A stretch of DNA of 64,000 nt from Sinohyriopsis cumingii (GCA_028554795.2 CM068842.1:48257574-48321573); one strand, 5' to 3'. Positions 1 through 8,006 are shown, counted from the first letter of the stretch. The notes: a model not told the origin generated them from the letters alone. Numbers and translations are program-made.

Positions 1-1344
1 CTAGTAATCTAGAATGACTTCTCTCAAACTGTTGATTTCTATTGTATTATCAAATTCTGCATACAGGATGACGTTCACTGTGTTCCCTGCTTCCAGTGCA
101 CTCGCAAACTGAATTTCCACACGAATCTGGCCAGATTTTATAGGGTGGAAATGTCCCTCGTCGCTGCCTTGGTCTGGAGTGAAATCGAAAGCCCACAAAG
201 CATAACCTCCTGCGTAATCGGCGTACGTAATGCCGTGACTGGTGTTGGTACCTAACTGGCCCGTGGCTTCGTACAAGGACATGTACGATCTCAAGTAATT
301 TTTGTTGGCAAAGTTAGGCTCGAAAGGTCGGGTACACAAGGTCTTGCCGTCGCGACTGACCTCGATCTTGGACACATTGTAATGTTGAAACTCAAAAGGA
401 TTTTCGTTGTAGGCTCCGTTGAAGGCTGTATTCTTGACGATACCAACAATCAAACGCTTGGGTAACTGTCCTTGGAACAGATGATCTTCGATCATGGATC
501 GCTGTCCAGCAGGAATGGTGAAGGTTTTCACTTCTACGCGTCGGATCGGGTACTTGGCGGTCGTTCTGCTCAACGTCTGACTGATGTCGTTTCCCACTTT
601 AGGCAACACTTCCACACGACGCACGTAAAGTCTGGCTTCTTGAATGACGGTTTTGTAAGAAGGGATATCATCACCAACACCAGACATCAAATGGAAAGCG
701 GCACTGCTGCGATTCAGTCTCAGGCGGACATCCACCCCGTTCAGCAAATACTTTTCTTGTAACCATATGTCCAAATGCAAGCGATCCATCAGTTCTAAAC
801 TACGACTTCCAGCAATTTTCTTTCGTCGTTCTACAAATCCCGATAAATTTTGAGCATCCCCAGCAATTGTAACGGTGTTGAACCTATTCACTTGGTCAGG
901 TTTCCATACCACGCAAGCATCCAGATGAGTGTTCTTGGCTTCTTTTCCGTACGTCAAGAGATTTTCCAGGTAGGCTCGGTAAGGGTAAGTATCCATGCTG
1001 CTGCTGACTAGTTTGTTATTCAAGTACAAGTCCACTTCGCTAAACAAGGAATGCATGAAATTGTTGACGGGAGCTACTGCATCATTATTGTCTTGGTTAG
1101 TGTTGGGTGGTTCGATCACTTTCACTTTCAAGTACAAGTAACTGCTATTCAGATCGATGTAATCTTCGGGCTGTCCTTTGATTTCAAACTCGATGGGAGA
1201 GGAATCGGTCAATGAGGAGACGGGGTGAAATTCCACCCACTGGGATTCTTGCATGGTCATCATGTGGGGGGCATGGCAAACATATCCAGTTCCGTCTTGG
1301 AACAAGCGCAAGACTCTCGGTGCATCATTTTTTCTGTGTCTCAA
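1..1344 (-). CDS. Polinton major capsid protein candidate (double jelly-roll, F54H12.2-like)
   Basis: This 447-residue ORF resembles the abundant invertebrate family annotated as F54H12.2-like. I recognise that family as a Polinton-borne protein that sits beside the integrase and penton-like genes. Family-type segments seen are SPIEFEIKGQPEDYIDL (about residues 49-66), NNFMHSLFSEVDLYLN (94-109) and a C-terminal DEGHFHPIKSGQIRVEI. Length and position next to the penton-like gene fit the hexon-type major capsid protein that builds the icosahedral shell; that role is inference. The stop codon (TAG) is at 1-3 and the start ATG overlaps the stop of the upstream 138-aa gene by 4 bp. A TATAAA sequence lies at 1,483-1,488, inside that upstream gene. 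The frame is intact, with no internal stops. Confidence 0.72.
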   Translation of the reverse strand: MRHRKNDAPRVLRLFQDGTGYVCHAPHMMTMQESQWVEFHPVSSLTDSSPIEFEIKGQPEDYIDLNSSYLYLKVKVIEPPNTNQDNNDAVAPVNNFMHSLFSEVDLYLNNKLVSSSMDTYPYRAYLENLLTYGKEAKNTHLDACVVWKPDQVNRFNTVTIAGDAQNLSGFVERRKKIAGSRSLELMDRLHLDIWLQEKYLLNGVDVRLRLNRSSAAFHLMSGVGDDIPSYKTVIQEARLYVRRVEVLPKVGNDISQTLSRTTAKYPIRRVEVKTFTIPAGQRSMIEDHLFQGQLPKRLIVGIVKNTAFNGAYNENPFEFQHYNVSKIEVSRDGKTLCTRPFEPNFANKNYLRSYMSLYEATGQLGTNTSHGITYADYAGGYALWAFDFTPDQGSDEGHFHPIKSGQIRVEIQFASALEAGNTVNVILYAEFDNTIEINSLREVILDY

Positions 1345-1757
1345 TAATCGAAAACGTCTAAGTCTCGAACGGTTCTTCTTTTCTTGGCCTTTCTCGCTTG
1401 AAGTCTGGTGAAAGGGTGTTTTCTGAGTCGTCTCTTTCTGCCTTGTCCTTGCTGAATGCCTGACTCGGTAGCGTGCAGGGCATTTATAGGTGTGTCTCGT
1501 CGGCCCAAAATGTCTTTGCCCGTTTGCAGCAAGACATTTTTGCCAGCCCTCATGAAGGCTTCTTTAGGGTTTTGTTTGTCGATGATGACATTTTGGAGAA
1601 ATTCTTTGCCTTGCGTCAGTGCCGCATCTTTCAAGGCGTGCAATCCGCGTGTCACCATCGGTTTCAACACCGGGGCCACCGAACGAAAGGCCGATTTTAA
1701 CATATCTCCTAAACCGTGTCCTCGCTGTCGAGCAACCCCTCGGTACACTGGATACAT
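1341..1757 (-). CDS. Small basic virion-type protein
   Basis: This 138-aa protein is rich in Lys/Arg, with a very basic C-terminal third (for example GRKRRLRKH and RKAKKRRTV) and an N-terminal amphipathic stretch (GLGDMLKSAFRSVAPVLKP). It lies between the penton-like and capsid genes and overlaps the capsid gene by 4 bp. The pattern, an amphipathic helix plus a basic tail, recalls adenoviral internal proteins such as pVI or pVII/pX in general design, but I see no diagnostic motif. A role in genome condensation or membrane lysis is inference. A decayed homologue occurs in the same relative place near 50.8-51.1 kb, which supports this being a genuine member of the module. Confidence 0.6.
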   Translation of the reverse strand: MYPVYRGVARQRGHGLGDMLKSAFRSVAPVLKPMVTRGLHALKDAALTQGKEFLQNVIIDKQNPKEAFMRAGKNVLLQTGKDILGRRDTPINALHATESGIQQGQGRKRRLRKHPFTRLQARKAKKRRTVRDLDVFDY

Positions 1758-1764
1758 GACTTAC

Positions 1765-2697
1765 TTACGAGTCGTGAGAGAACCGTTTTCGAAAATGGAG
1801 TTTCACCGTGACTTTTCCTTTGGTGAATGGAATATTTTGTCCCAAATCTCCTTTTATAGCAATGTTGACCGTGTTCAAATACGATTTGCTGACCGGTAAA
1901 TAGTGAGGATGGACAAATTCGCGGTGAACGTGGTAAGTATTTCCACCTTCCTCGTCAGCGTTCGTGGCAGAATCCACTTTGAAAGGAATGACACGCAGTA
2001 ACGGTATAGAGGTGTGTCCCACCAGGTTATACTCCACCACATCGGAGTACACAAACATCAAATTCAGTCCTTGGTTCAGTTCTACCGGGGCACGAAATAA
2101 CTTGCTAAAAGACTCGTTGTCGTAAACGATGGGTGATTCGTTTTTCTTCGTCATGGCCATTCTCATGTCCATGTCTCCGCCCAACATGTCAAACAATTCA
2201 GGACAAAATAAAATGGACAGGATTTTACTCCCGTCAAATTTCATCAAGAAGCGACGAGCTGTTTTGTGGTATTCCATGGTGACACTTTTTTTGACACTTT
2301 CCAAAGCTTTCAGAAACACGACATTAAACCTGGAGGTAATGGTGCTCACCAAATGTTGACCACTAAAATAATACCCTGGGGGAATGAACAAGTGATAGGT
2401 GGTGTACTTTTGATTTTTTGTGCCAGGGGTTTTCTTGTCATATTTGCCATAGGTATCCAAGTACTGTTGCAATTGTTCGTCATGAACTTCCACATCAAAA
2501 ACATTTTGATTGGGAAGGACATTGAGGACTTGGGTCGGGTGAATGATTTCCACTAAAGCCACTTCCCAATGGGCTTCGTGATCTAAGGGGATGGTCTGAG
2601 GTAATTTGGCCGTGTAACAGCACAACGTGTTATGGGGAAACACCTCCATGGAACTGTCACTGGGTAAGGTTAAGTAAAATTGGTTTTGGTGACTCAT
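1765..2697 (-). CDS. Penton-like minor capsid protein candidate
   Basis: This 310-aa ORF begins with QFYLTLPSDSSMEVFPHNTL, followed by a segment of the type WEVALVEIIHP. That N-terminal signature is typical of the conserved Polinton protein regarded as the single jelly-roll minor capsid (penton) protein. It would occupy the fivefold vertices of the capsid next to the major capsid protein. It sits two genes upstream of the capsid gene in the same direction and overlaps the upstream membrane protein by 4 bp (2,694-2,697). The frame is intact. A decayed C-terminal piece of the same gene is found at about 51.11-51.29 kb. The family assignment is by recognition; the jelly-roll fold is established for the family but not visible here. 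Confidence 0.68.
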   Translation of the reverse strand: MSHQNQFYLTLPSDSSMEVFPHNTLCCYTAKLPQTIPLDHEAHWEVALVEIIHPTQVLNVLPNQNVFDVEVHDEQLQQYLDTYGKYDKKTPGTKNQKYTTYHLFIPPGYYFSGQHLVSTITSRFNVVFLKALESVKKSVTMEYHKTARRFLMKFDGSKILSILFCPELFDMLGGDMDMRMAMTKKNESPIVYDNESFSKLFRAPVELNQGLNLMFVYSDVVEYNLVGHTSIPLLRVIPFKVDSATNADEEGGNTYHVHREFVHPHYLPVSKSYLNTVNIAIKGDLGQNIPFTKGKVTVKLHFRKRFSHDS

Positions 2698-3122
2698 AAT
2701 TCCAGAGTTCTGTGGCTGTCCGAGGGGTTATTACTGGACGTCAGAGGCGTGTCTCCGCCCAAAATGGGGTTCTGATTATGGTTGGACTGGTGACTGACAC
2801 TGGCACTGGACACAAGGTTCTCGTTGTTCTCGTTGGAAGAGAATTTCAGGGAGGGATTGGGAAGCAGGTAACCGATGCAGCTGCTCAATAAAATGGTCCA
2901 CAATTGTTTGTCTCCTTGTTGAAAACTTAAATTGGCGATGGCTGCCCCGATGACACAATACACCACGAAGATTTGGCAGAAAAAGACGATTTGCATTTTA
3001 GGCACACGTTCTCCACACCACACCCACAAAGGTTGTTTTTGTAAATCTTGCAGAGAAGAACTAGGTGAAGGAGGAGTGGTCGACGTAGCTGCGTCTGCTG
3101 TGTGAAAGGGCATGATGGTCAC
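2694..3122 (-). CDS. Small membrane protein of the virion module
   Basis: The 142-aa ORF has a Ser/Pro-rich N-terminal 30 residues, then two hydrophobic segments, about residues 44-62 (MQIVFFCQIFVVYCVIGAA) and 76-88 (LWTILLSSCIGYL). The C-terminal 50 residues are polar and Asn/Ser-rich. A TATAAAAA box at 3,126-3,133 lies only a few bases upstream of the first ATG. Transcription from it would start inside the ORF and favour Met44 (position 2,993), directly before the first membrane segment; that start choice is inference. The gene overlaps the integrase stop and the penton-like start by 4 bp each. It is likely a membrane or envelope component; the precise function is unknown. Confidence 0.55.
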   Translation of the reverse strand: MTIMPFHTADAATSTTPPSPSSSLQDLQKQPLWVWCGERVPKMQIVFFCQIFVVYCVIGAAIANLSFQQGDKQLWTILLSSCIGYLLPNPSLKFSSNENNENLVSSASVSHQSNHNQNPILGGDTPLTSSNNPSDSHRTLEL

Positions 3123-4258
3123 TTCTTTTTATAGTCGATGACTTGCGAAGCGTCGATCCAAGAATCAAAACTGGGTGGATATCCTTTCCAACGTACTTTG
3201 ACTTCTTTGACACGTCGTTTGCCCACTTTACGGGTTCTGCGTTCGAGAATGCTTTCGATGTCGTACACGTCGTCTTCTTTTTTGGTGACACGTTGTAACT
3301 CGGGTAAATAAAACGTTCCTTTGAGTACTTCTCCGTTCATGTCTTCCAATTTATAGACGGTAGGATGACGGCCATGCACTCGTGCAGTGACGCGAAACAA
3401 TTCGGTCGTCCAGTTAGGTAAGTAACCTTTGTCGAAAGTGCGTTTGGTTTTGCCAATGCGCACCCAATCTCCTACGACCAACTCTCCACTTTTCTTGGGG
3501 ACAGCCCTCGTCGGGGACGTACCAAACAGACGCTCAAACACCAACACTTCGTTGTCGGGAGTCACGTCTTGCGGGGCACGTCCGATGCTTCGATGGTAAG
3601 ATTGGTTGTACGCTTGCACCAGGTGAGGTAAGATGTCGATGTACTTCAGAGTGTGGTGATGCGTAAAATATTTCCACATGCGTTCTTTCAAAGTGCGTTG
3701 AAAACGTTCCACGATGCTGGCTTTGGTTTCGGGATTCTCGGTGGTAAAAAAATGAATGTCACGTTTCTTTAATTCTTTTTGGAAAGCTTGGTTCAGAAAT
3801 TCGGTGCCTTTGTCCGTTTGCCATCGAAGAGGGTGACGACCGCTTTGTTTCAGCACCCGTTGCAGGGCTCGCACTAACTCGCTGCTCGATTTGGAAGTCA
3901 AGGGCACGACCCAGGCAAATTTGGAAAAGACGTCGATGACACAAAACAAATATTTGTAGCCACGATTGTAGCTGGCCAAATGAGAGACATCGGCTAAATC
4001 GGCTTGCCATTGATGATCGATGCCTTCCACTCGGGTGCGACTTCTGGCAAACTTGCGTCGAATGGGTTTGTGTAAAATGTAGGTAGCTTGTTCTTGTAAC
4101 CATCGTTGCACTTGAGGTAAACGGAGACTTTTCAATCGAGTTTTGGCAGCACGATACAATTTTTGAACCCCTGCGTAACCTGCAGGATGGGAGGGATCAT
4201 AGTAAATGCTGGCTAAGACTTTTTCCATTTTTTTTTTGTGTGTTAATAAGTCACCCAC
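3119..4258 (-). CDS. Polinton integrase: rve DDE domain plus C-terminal chromodomain
   Basis: This 379-aa protein inserts the element into host chromatin. The retroviral-type catalytic core spans about residues 75-245. D87 (in WQADLAD), D149 (in WQTDKGTEF) and E184 (in NPETKASIVERF) form the catalytic triad, with 34 residues between the last two. A basic SH3-like stretch follows. The last 55 residues are a chromodomain (YDIESILERR near the start, VRWKGYPPSFDSWI near the end), known in Polinton and chromovirus integrases as a tether to modified histones. It is of the F54H12.3-like type. The gene overlaps the next two genes by 16 bp (4,243-4,258) and 4 bp. The frame is intact with all catalytic residues present, so it could be functional. 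Confidence 0.92.
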   Translation of the reverse strand: MGDLLTHKKKMEKVLASIYYDPSHPAGYAGVQKLYRAAKTRLKSLRLPQVQRWLQEQATYILHKPIRRKFARSRTRVEGIDHQWQADLADVSHLASYNRGYKYLFCVIDVFSKFAWVVPLTSKSSSELVRALQRVLKQSGRHPLRWQTDKGTEFLNQAFQKELKKRDIHFFTTENPETKASIVERFQRTLKERMWKYFTHHHTLKYIDILPHLVQAYNQSYHRSIGRAPQDVTPDNEVLVFERLFGTSPTRAVPKKSGELVVGDWVRIGKTKRTFDKGYLPNWTTELFRVTARVHGRHPTVYKLEDMNGEVLKGTFYLPELQRVTKKEDDVYDIESILERRTRKVGKRRVKEVKVRWKGYPPSFDSWIDASQVIDYKKK

Positions 4259-4905
4259 TCTTCGGTGATGCTACTTTGGGTGGGACGGAAGGGTGGTTTG
4301 GAAACGGATTTACGTGTCCGATGGGCTACGGGAGTAGAAGTCGAAGGTAGTGGTGGTGGTGGAGGTGGCAATGGAATGGCTTTGGTTTTCTTTTCTTTTT
4401 TCGCTTCTGGTTTCCCTTCTTTCTTTTTCACTTCTGTCGAAGGAGGAGTGGACATCATCTTTTTAACCCAAGCTTTCATTTCTTCTCGTTGGGGTATTGG
4501 GGACGGTGTCAACAAGGATGCTGCAATCTTACTTGAAATGGGAGCTGCTGACGGTGTTTGAAACACTTCTCGCATCTCTTCTTCCTCAGGTCTTCGTGGG
4601 GTAGCATCTCTGGTGACCCCTGGGGATGGTAGTAGTGGTGGTGGTGGTAATAATGATGGTGCTGGACTTTTCATCAAGGTCTTAAAATCTTTCAAAGTGG
4701 GTAGAGCTGTTTCGTCTAAAGCTTTCTGGTGAAAGAGTGGCAGTCGTTGCAAGAGTTGACCGTACTTTTGCGATTTTTCTGTTTCGGACAAATCTTGGCG
4801 ATCCATCAAGGACTGCAATTCGTGTTGTAACTGGGACATCTCGCTCAAATTTGGATTGGGAGGTAAATGCGGGGTGCGTTGTTCTTGCCACCGATGGTAT
4901 TCCAT
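4243..4905 (-). CDS. Proline-rich protein of unknown function
   Basis: The 220-aa ORF has a coiled-coil-like, Gln/Leu-rich first 70 residues (MSQLQHELQSLMDRQ, KYGQLLQRLPLFHQKAL). These are followed by a low-complexity Pro/Ser/Lys region with poly-Pro runs and a basic tail (HRTRKSVSKPPF). It overlaps the integrase start by 16 bp. I do not recognise the family. An overlapping ORF on the plus strand and one in another minus frame are shadows of this low-complexity stretch. A GATAAAAA sequence at 4,993-5,000 is a possible TATA-like element. Position among virion genes suggests a structural or scaffold role, but this is only a guess. Confidence 0.55.
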   Translation of the reverse strand: MEYHRWQEQRTPHLPPNPNLSEMSQLQHELQSLMDRQDLSETEKSQKYGQLLQRLPLFHQKALDETALPTLKDFKTLMKSPAPSLLPPPPLLPSPGVTRDATPRRPEEEEMREVFQTPSAAPISSKIAASLLTPSPIPQREEMKAWVKKMMSTPPSTEVKKKEGKPEAKKEKKTKAIPLPPPPPPLPSTSTPVAHRTRKSVSKPPFRPTQSSITEEWVTY

Positions 4906-4996
4906 CCATCATTTGTAAGGCACTAAAGCTAGTTTTCGTCCTTCCATGGGGTTGTCAGCGGTCGATTCTGAGATCTTGGGACTTCCGAGGGCCTTT

Positions 4997-5230
4997 TTAT
5001 CTTGCTCCCATCAGTCCTCCCAACATGGTTCCCAAGACTCCTTTCAGTATGGGGCCTAACAAGAGAGGCAAAATACCTCCACGTTGCACTAACATCTTCT
5101 TTTTTTGACGAATGGGAATTTTCTTTCGAACCATTTGGCGAAGAACGTGACGATGTTTGCCTAAGCATTGTTTCTGGTGTTTGGACAAAGGGATCGTGCC
5201 TTTCAAAACGTTCAAACAACATTCGCACAC
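4997..5230 (-). CDS. Small Cys/His plus glycine-rich hydrophobic protein (virion core-like)
   Basis: The 77-aa ORF begins MCECC and has H and C spaced as in a C2HC finger (C-E-C-C, then H-x3-C near residues 19-23). A basic stretch (VRKKIPIRQKKKMLVQRGG) is followed by a Gly/Leu hydrophobic tail (LPLLLGPILKGVLGTMLGG). The combination of a basic segment, RGG and a hydrophobic Gly tail recurs in small Polinton/adintovirus proteins compared with adenoviral pX/mu. I recall this only at pattern level. It overlaps the next ORF upstream by 19 bp. A longer ORF in a different frame (4,929-5,318) overlaps it, but that composition looks random. Confidence 0.6.
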   Translation of the reverse strand: MCECCLNVLKGTIPLSKHQKQCLGKHRHVLRQMVRKKIPIRQKKKMLVQRGGILPLLLGPILKGVLGTMLGGLMGAR

Positions 5231-5466
5231 GGTATCGATGACCTCTTTGGAGGCCGTTTGAATGAGTTTTTTCGTAGGGGTGGAGAAGCTTTGGACAGGA
5301 CAGATAACATGTCCCCATGTTTGGCTAAACGTGGTGGCAGTCCTTTCCTTTTCTTTCCTTGGGGTTTTCTGGAGGGTGACATCTTTGAGTCTTCAGGAGC
5401 ACCAAAAAAAACACTGATACCCCCGACTTGGTCACAGGCCTTTTTTATACTGGAACGCGTCGCCAC
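5212..5466 (-). CDS. Short basic protein, unknown function (start probably at 5,382)
   Basis: The open frame encodes 84 residues from the first ATG (5,466). A TATAAAAAA box at 5,441-5,449 lies inside that start region. If it is used, transcription begins near 5,415 and Met29 (ATG at 5,382-5,380) becomes the first start, giving a 56-aa Lys/Arg/Pro-rich product (MSPSRKPQGKKRKG...). The ORF overlaps the 77-aa gene by 19 bp and the 318-aa gene by 22 bp, matching the tight packing of the neighbours. No family is recognised. Because it is short and basic it may be a chance ORF, so confidence is moderate to low. Confidence 0.4.
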   Translation of the reverse strand: MATRSSIKKACDQVGGISVFFGAPEDSKMSPSRKPQGKKRKGLPPRLAKHGDMLSVLSKASPPLRKNSFKRPPKRSSIPCANVV

Positions 5467-6401
5467 TGATTGTCTTTACGTCGTATCAGTTTGAGGACAG
5501 GCATGACACGACGTGCAGGGGTACGCAACGGACTAAATCGAGCCAGTTCTTGCTTGGACAAATCCAGTAAACTTTGTAACATGCCCGATCTTTCATGGAC
5601 TTTGATTTTGGGAGAAGGTACTTTGTGAGCAGCAGCCACTGCCACTAAATTGGAGGGTCCTGCCACTGGGGAAATTCTTTTTGGGGTCATCAACGGAGAA
5701 GTTCTTGGTGTGATCAACGTCTCCAAGTACTCTTCAGTTCCTGGTGTCATCAACGGAGAAGTGGATAAACGTGAGGCTGCCAGAGACACAGTCACCGACG
5801 TGGCAGGTCGTGGTTTGCGAGTGTAAGGTTGCGTCCTGGCCGAAGTGCCTCTCTTGCGACTAGTTTTCTTCTGTGGACTTTTCTTTTTCTGGGGACTTTT
5901 TCTCTGTTTCTTTTTCTGGGGGCTTCTTTTCTTTTTTCGGGGTGGTGTCTGGAAAGAGGAGGGTCCCGCCACTGGAGAAGTTCTCCTTGGGGACTTGGTC
6001 TTTTTCTTCTTCTTCTTGGGGCTTCGTTGGACTTTTTTCTTGGAGATAACTTTGGTGGCATTAGGATCCCATCTTAAGAGTGAGCGAATGATGACGCCTC
6101 CTAGAGTACCGCTCCCTCCAGGTTTCAAAATGATTTGTTTTTTGGTTTGAGTGTCGATGCGGGGATCGGCCAGTTGGACCAAAGCGACTTTGTTTCGATC
6201 GAAAAAGCGTTTGGTTTGATGAGGAATCTGAATGATTCCTTGGAGTAATTGACGTGCCGTCACCGTGAACCATCGTAAGACTTCTTTGAGACTAGCTTCT
6301 AAGACACGAGCTCGTGTTTGTGGATTTTTTTCTCGACTGATGCCATACAAGGCACGAATCAATTTGACGGGAAGATGCGACTGAAGGGACGTCATGTTCA
6401 C
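5445..6401 (-). CDS. Conserved N-terminal domain plus long Ser-Pro/Lys-rich tail
   Basis: The 318-aa ORF has two parts. Residues 1-115 look globular (PVKLIRALYGIS, RWFTVTARQLLQGI, LKPGGSGTLGGVIIRSLLRW). Residues 120-290 are very basic, with iterated SPKKK / SPQKKK / RTSPLMTP motifs and two copies each of SPVAGPS and TSPLMTP. The repeated (S/T)-P-x-K patterns resemble DNA-binding tails of histone H1 or viral core proteins and are potential CDK-type sites; this is inference from composition. A TATAAAAA box at 6,435-6,442 lies 34 bp upstream of the ATG and fits a short leader. It is probably a virion DNA-associated protein; no named family is claimed. Confidence 0.6.
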   Translation of the reverse strand: MNMTSLQSHLPVKLIRALYGISREKNPQTRARVLEASLKEVLRWFTVTARQLLQGIIQIPHQTKRFFDRNKVALVQLADPRIDTQTKKQIILKPGGSGTLGGVIIRSLLRWDPNATKVISKKKVQRSPKKKKKKTKSPRRTSPVAGPSSFQTPPRKKKRSPQKKKQRKSPQKKKSPQKKTSRKRGTSARTQPYTRKPRPATSVTVSLAASRLSTSPLMTPGTEEYLETLITPRTSPLMTPKRISPVAGPSNLVAVAAAHKVPSPKIKVHERSGMLQSLLDLSKQELARFSPLRTPARRVMPVLKLIRRKDNQWRRVPV

Positions 6402-6434
6402 ACTGTGTATGAGACAGACGAAAAGGGCCTGAGG

Positions 6435-6442
6435 TTTTTATA
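6435..6442 (-). promoter_or_regulatory. TATA box of the 318-aa gene
   Basis: The minus strand reads TATAAAAA, 34-41 bp before the ATG at 6,401, in the short gap between this gene and the ATPase stop. The spacing fits a core promoter with a short 5' leader. Confidence 0.5.
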
Positions 6443-6448
6443 GATTTT

Positions 6449-7192
6449 TTATGGGGAGTGAAATGAAGTCGAGGACGGAGACGTGTACAGGACAGGCCCT
6501 CCGTCTTGGCACCAGTGGTGAAACAAGTGGGTACGAAATCGCAAATCCTCGGGAGTGGTAGGTTTCAAATCGACGAGTAAATAGGCGTGTGGCGTTTGGG
6601 TGGCATCGTCGTAGGCCTGAGTCAGCCAAGGCGTTCCTAACTGTTTGGCTAAGACTTGCACTTGCGATTTATCTCGAGGGCTTTTAAACAAGACCACGTA
6701 ATGCGCATTGAGACTGATGGTGCGATGGGCTTTACTTTGTTGAAACAAATTTTGGGTGATGTAAACGACACTGGCATTACGGTGATGCCCTTTGCGCGTA
6801 AACCACAGTTTAATTTCTTCTTCGTCTTCTCCTAACATGTCGTCGAAAATGACCAAATGGGTTTGACGGGAGTCCGAGACGATGCCGTCGTCTTCTTTAG
6901 GAATGCCTTCCACAAACACGATGGAATCGCCTTGACTTTCTCGCAAGAGGTTGTACGCCGATTGCCACTCTTTGTAACACCACACGATCCGTTGAGGTGG
7001 TCGATCGATCAAATGATGTTTATGTTCGATCAAACGTTTGACGAATTCGGTTTTGCCTGAACCGCTAGATCCAGCAATGAGCATGTTAAAAGGATGGCGA
7101 AGATACAAAGCCTCCCAACTGGCACGATCTAAGTGTTCGTCGATGACTTTGACAGTAAAGGAAGAGGGAGCAGAGACAGCAGAGGTAGCCAT
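6449..7192 (-). CDS. FtsK/HerA (A32-like) DNA packaging ATPase
   Basis: The 247-aa protein is a P-loop ATPase expected to pump element DNA into capsids. Walker A is GSSGSGKT (residues 41-48), preceded by the beta strand NMLIA. Walker B is THLVIFDDML (111-120). A conserved downstream strand reads ASVVYITQNLF, with the sensor-like Q/N, followed by LNAHYVVLFKSPRDKSQ, which is typical of the packaging ATPase family of Polintons, virophages and nucleocytoplasmic viruses. Length matches the family. The frame is intact with all motifs present. Its own promoter, a TATATAAA box at 7,239-7,246, lies about 50 bp upstream, next to the polyadenylation signal of the preceding gene. Confidence 0.93.
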   Translation of the reverse strand: MATSAVSAPSSFTVKVIDEHLDRASWEALYLRHPFNMLIAGSSGSGKTEFVKRLIEHKHHLIDRPPQRIVWCYKEWQSAYNLLRESQGDSIVFVEGIPKEDDGIVSDSRQTHLVIFDDMLGEDEEEIKLWFTRKGHHRNASVVYITQNLFQQSKAHRTISLNAHYVVLFKSPRDKSQVQVLAKQLGTPWLTQAYDDATQTPHAYLLVDLKPTTPEDLRFRTHLFHHWCQDGGPVLYTSPSSTSFHSP

Positions 7193-7238
7193 TGTGTCAG
7201 AAATGTCACTTGTGACACGAAAACAAACAAGACAAGAG

Positions 7239-7246
7239 TTTATATA
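7239..7246 (-). promoter_or_regulatory. TATA box of the packaging ATPase gene
   Basis: The minus strand reads TATATAAA about 47-54 bp before the ATPase ATG (7,192), a normal distance for a TATA box plus a 20-25 base leader. Confidence 0.55.
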
Positions 7247-7262
7247 CTTTTTTCAGAACACG

Positions 7263-7268
7263 TTTATT
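7263..7268 (-). terminator. AATAAA polyadenylation signal
   Basis: The minus strand has AATAAA 13 bp after the stop codon of the tail-anchored ORF (7,281) and just before the ATPase TATA box. Transcripts of the small-gene cluster at 7.3-8.0 kb probably end here. Confidence 0.5.
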
Positions 7269-7280
7269 GAATGTTTTTTT

Positions 7281-7652
7281 TCAAACATGAATACGACAGA
7301 CAAAAATGCATAAAAGCCAAAGGCTTAAGTACAAGGATAAAAGGCACATAATAACCATGAACGTGGAATAAACACAAGTGTCTGTACAACAACATGTTTT
7401 GGGTAATGTTCTAACCAGTTCTATAGTAGGGGGTAAGGTCACACAAGTGTCCTCCCGAAAGGGTCTTTCAGGCCTGTCCACGACAGTCCTGTCCTGGGTG
7501 ACGGGTTCTTCTGGCACCGTCACTAACACGGGTTTAAAAGTAACTTTTTTCCTTGAACAACTCTCGTGCATACTGGGCCACTTCTTGGGTCCAAGCCTCA
7601 AAACCCCATTCTTTCCAGGCACGGACATCTGTCCAATGGGGATGTAAGTCAC
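7281..7652 (-). CDS. Small protein with C-terminal membrane anchor
   Basis: The open frame is 123 aa from 7,652, but Met28 (ATG at 7,571) is the more compact start because it overlaps the preceding gene by only 38 bp; that gives 96 aa. The middle is charged and Thr/Pro-rich (VTVPEEPVTQDRTVVDRPERP). The C-terminus is a hydrophobic helix of about 20 residues (FMVIMCLLSLYLSLWLLCIF) with few residues after it, the layout of a tail-anchored or type I membrane protein. An AATAAA signal follows the stop. No family is recognised; a role in virion membrane or host interaction is possible. Confidence 0.5.
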   Translation of the reverse strand: MTYIPIGQMSVPGKNGVLRLGPKKWPSMHESCSRKKVTFKPVLVTVPEEPVTQDRTVVDRPERPFREDTCVTLPPTIELVRTLPKTCCCTDTCVYSTFMVIMCLLSLYLSLWLLCIFVCRIHV

Positions 7653-7791
7653 AAGCTACACACACATCGTCATACACGTCTTGGGTCGCTAAAAGTTGAC
7701 GAATCTTTTTTTCCCGTTGAGGTCGAGAAGTATCCAGATGAAAACGCAAGGCTTTGAGCAAAAGGAGTTTTTCGTGACCATTTAAGGCCAT
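7534..7791 (-). CDS. Small helical protein, unknown function
   Basis: The start is taken as the internal ATG at 7,791, because the ORF can extend to 7,875 only through sequence coding for the preceding gene in another frame. The resulting 85 aa are helical and charged (KLLLLKALRFHL, REKKIRQLLATQDVYDDV, WTDVRAWKEWGFEAW). It overlaps the stop of the 74-aa ORF by 10 bp and the start of the next ORF by 38 bp. No family is recognised. The close spacing to both neighbours supports it as coding. Confidence 0.45.
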   Translation of the reverse strand: MALNGHEKLLLLKALRFHLDTSRPQREKKIRQLLATQDVYDDVCVACDLHPHWTDVRAWKEWGFEAWTQEVAQYARELFKEKSYF

Positions 7792-8006
7792 TGAGGTGGT
7801 AAGTACTGATCGTAAAGAGTCCACAAGGAATCGGCTGGTAAACGAAATCCCAGAAAACAAGTCACTAAGACACACACCACTTGTCGTCCCAAATTGAATG
7901 GATAAAGTTCTTGTAATAATCGATGGTAATGATCCACGGTTTGAATATGGTCATTGAGTTCCTTCCACGGAATCTGTTGAATGATATGTGACATAATCCG
8001 TGGCAT
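7782..8006 (-). CDS. Small protein, unknown function
   Basis: This is a 74-aa ORF with two possible starts (8,006 or Met5 at 7,994). A TATAAAA box at 8,017-8,023 lies just upstream. It has an amphipathic N-terminus (IIQQIPWKELNDHIQ) and one hydrophobic stretch (VVCVLVTCFLGFRLP). It overlaps the end of the upstream LP-E-LRERIY family gene by about 50 bp, which is long for this element, so one of the two may end or start elsewhere. No family is recognised. Confidence 0.4.
   Translation of the reverse strand: MPRIMSHIIQQIPWKELNDHIQTVDHYHRLLQELYPFNLGRQVVCVLVTCFLGFRLPADSLWTLYDQYLPPQWP

Noticed and set aside
4265-4561. Plus-strand ORFs over the proline-rich and Lys-rich genes (also 5,829-6,150 and 14,295-14,597)
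   Set aside because: These are mirror or shifted frames of low-complexity codons in the real genes, with homopolymeric composition and no motif.
4929-5318. 129-aa minus-strand ORF overlapping the 77-aa gene
   Set aside because: The composition is irregular, and the other frame carries the Cys/His and RGG-hydrophobic pattern. Two overlapping long ORFs are unlikely, so the patterned one is kept.
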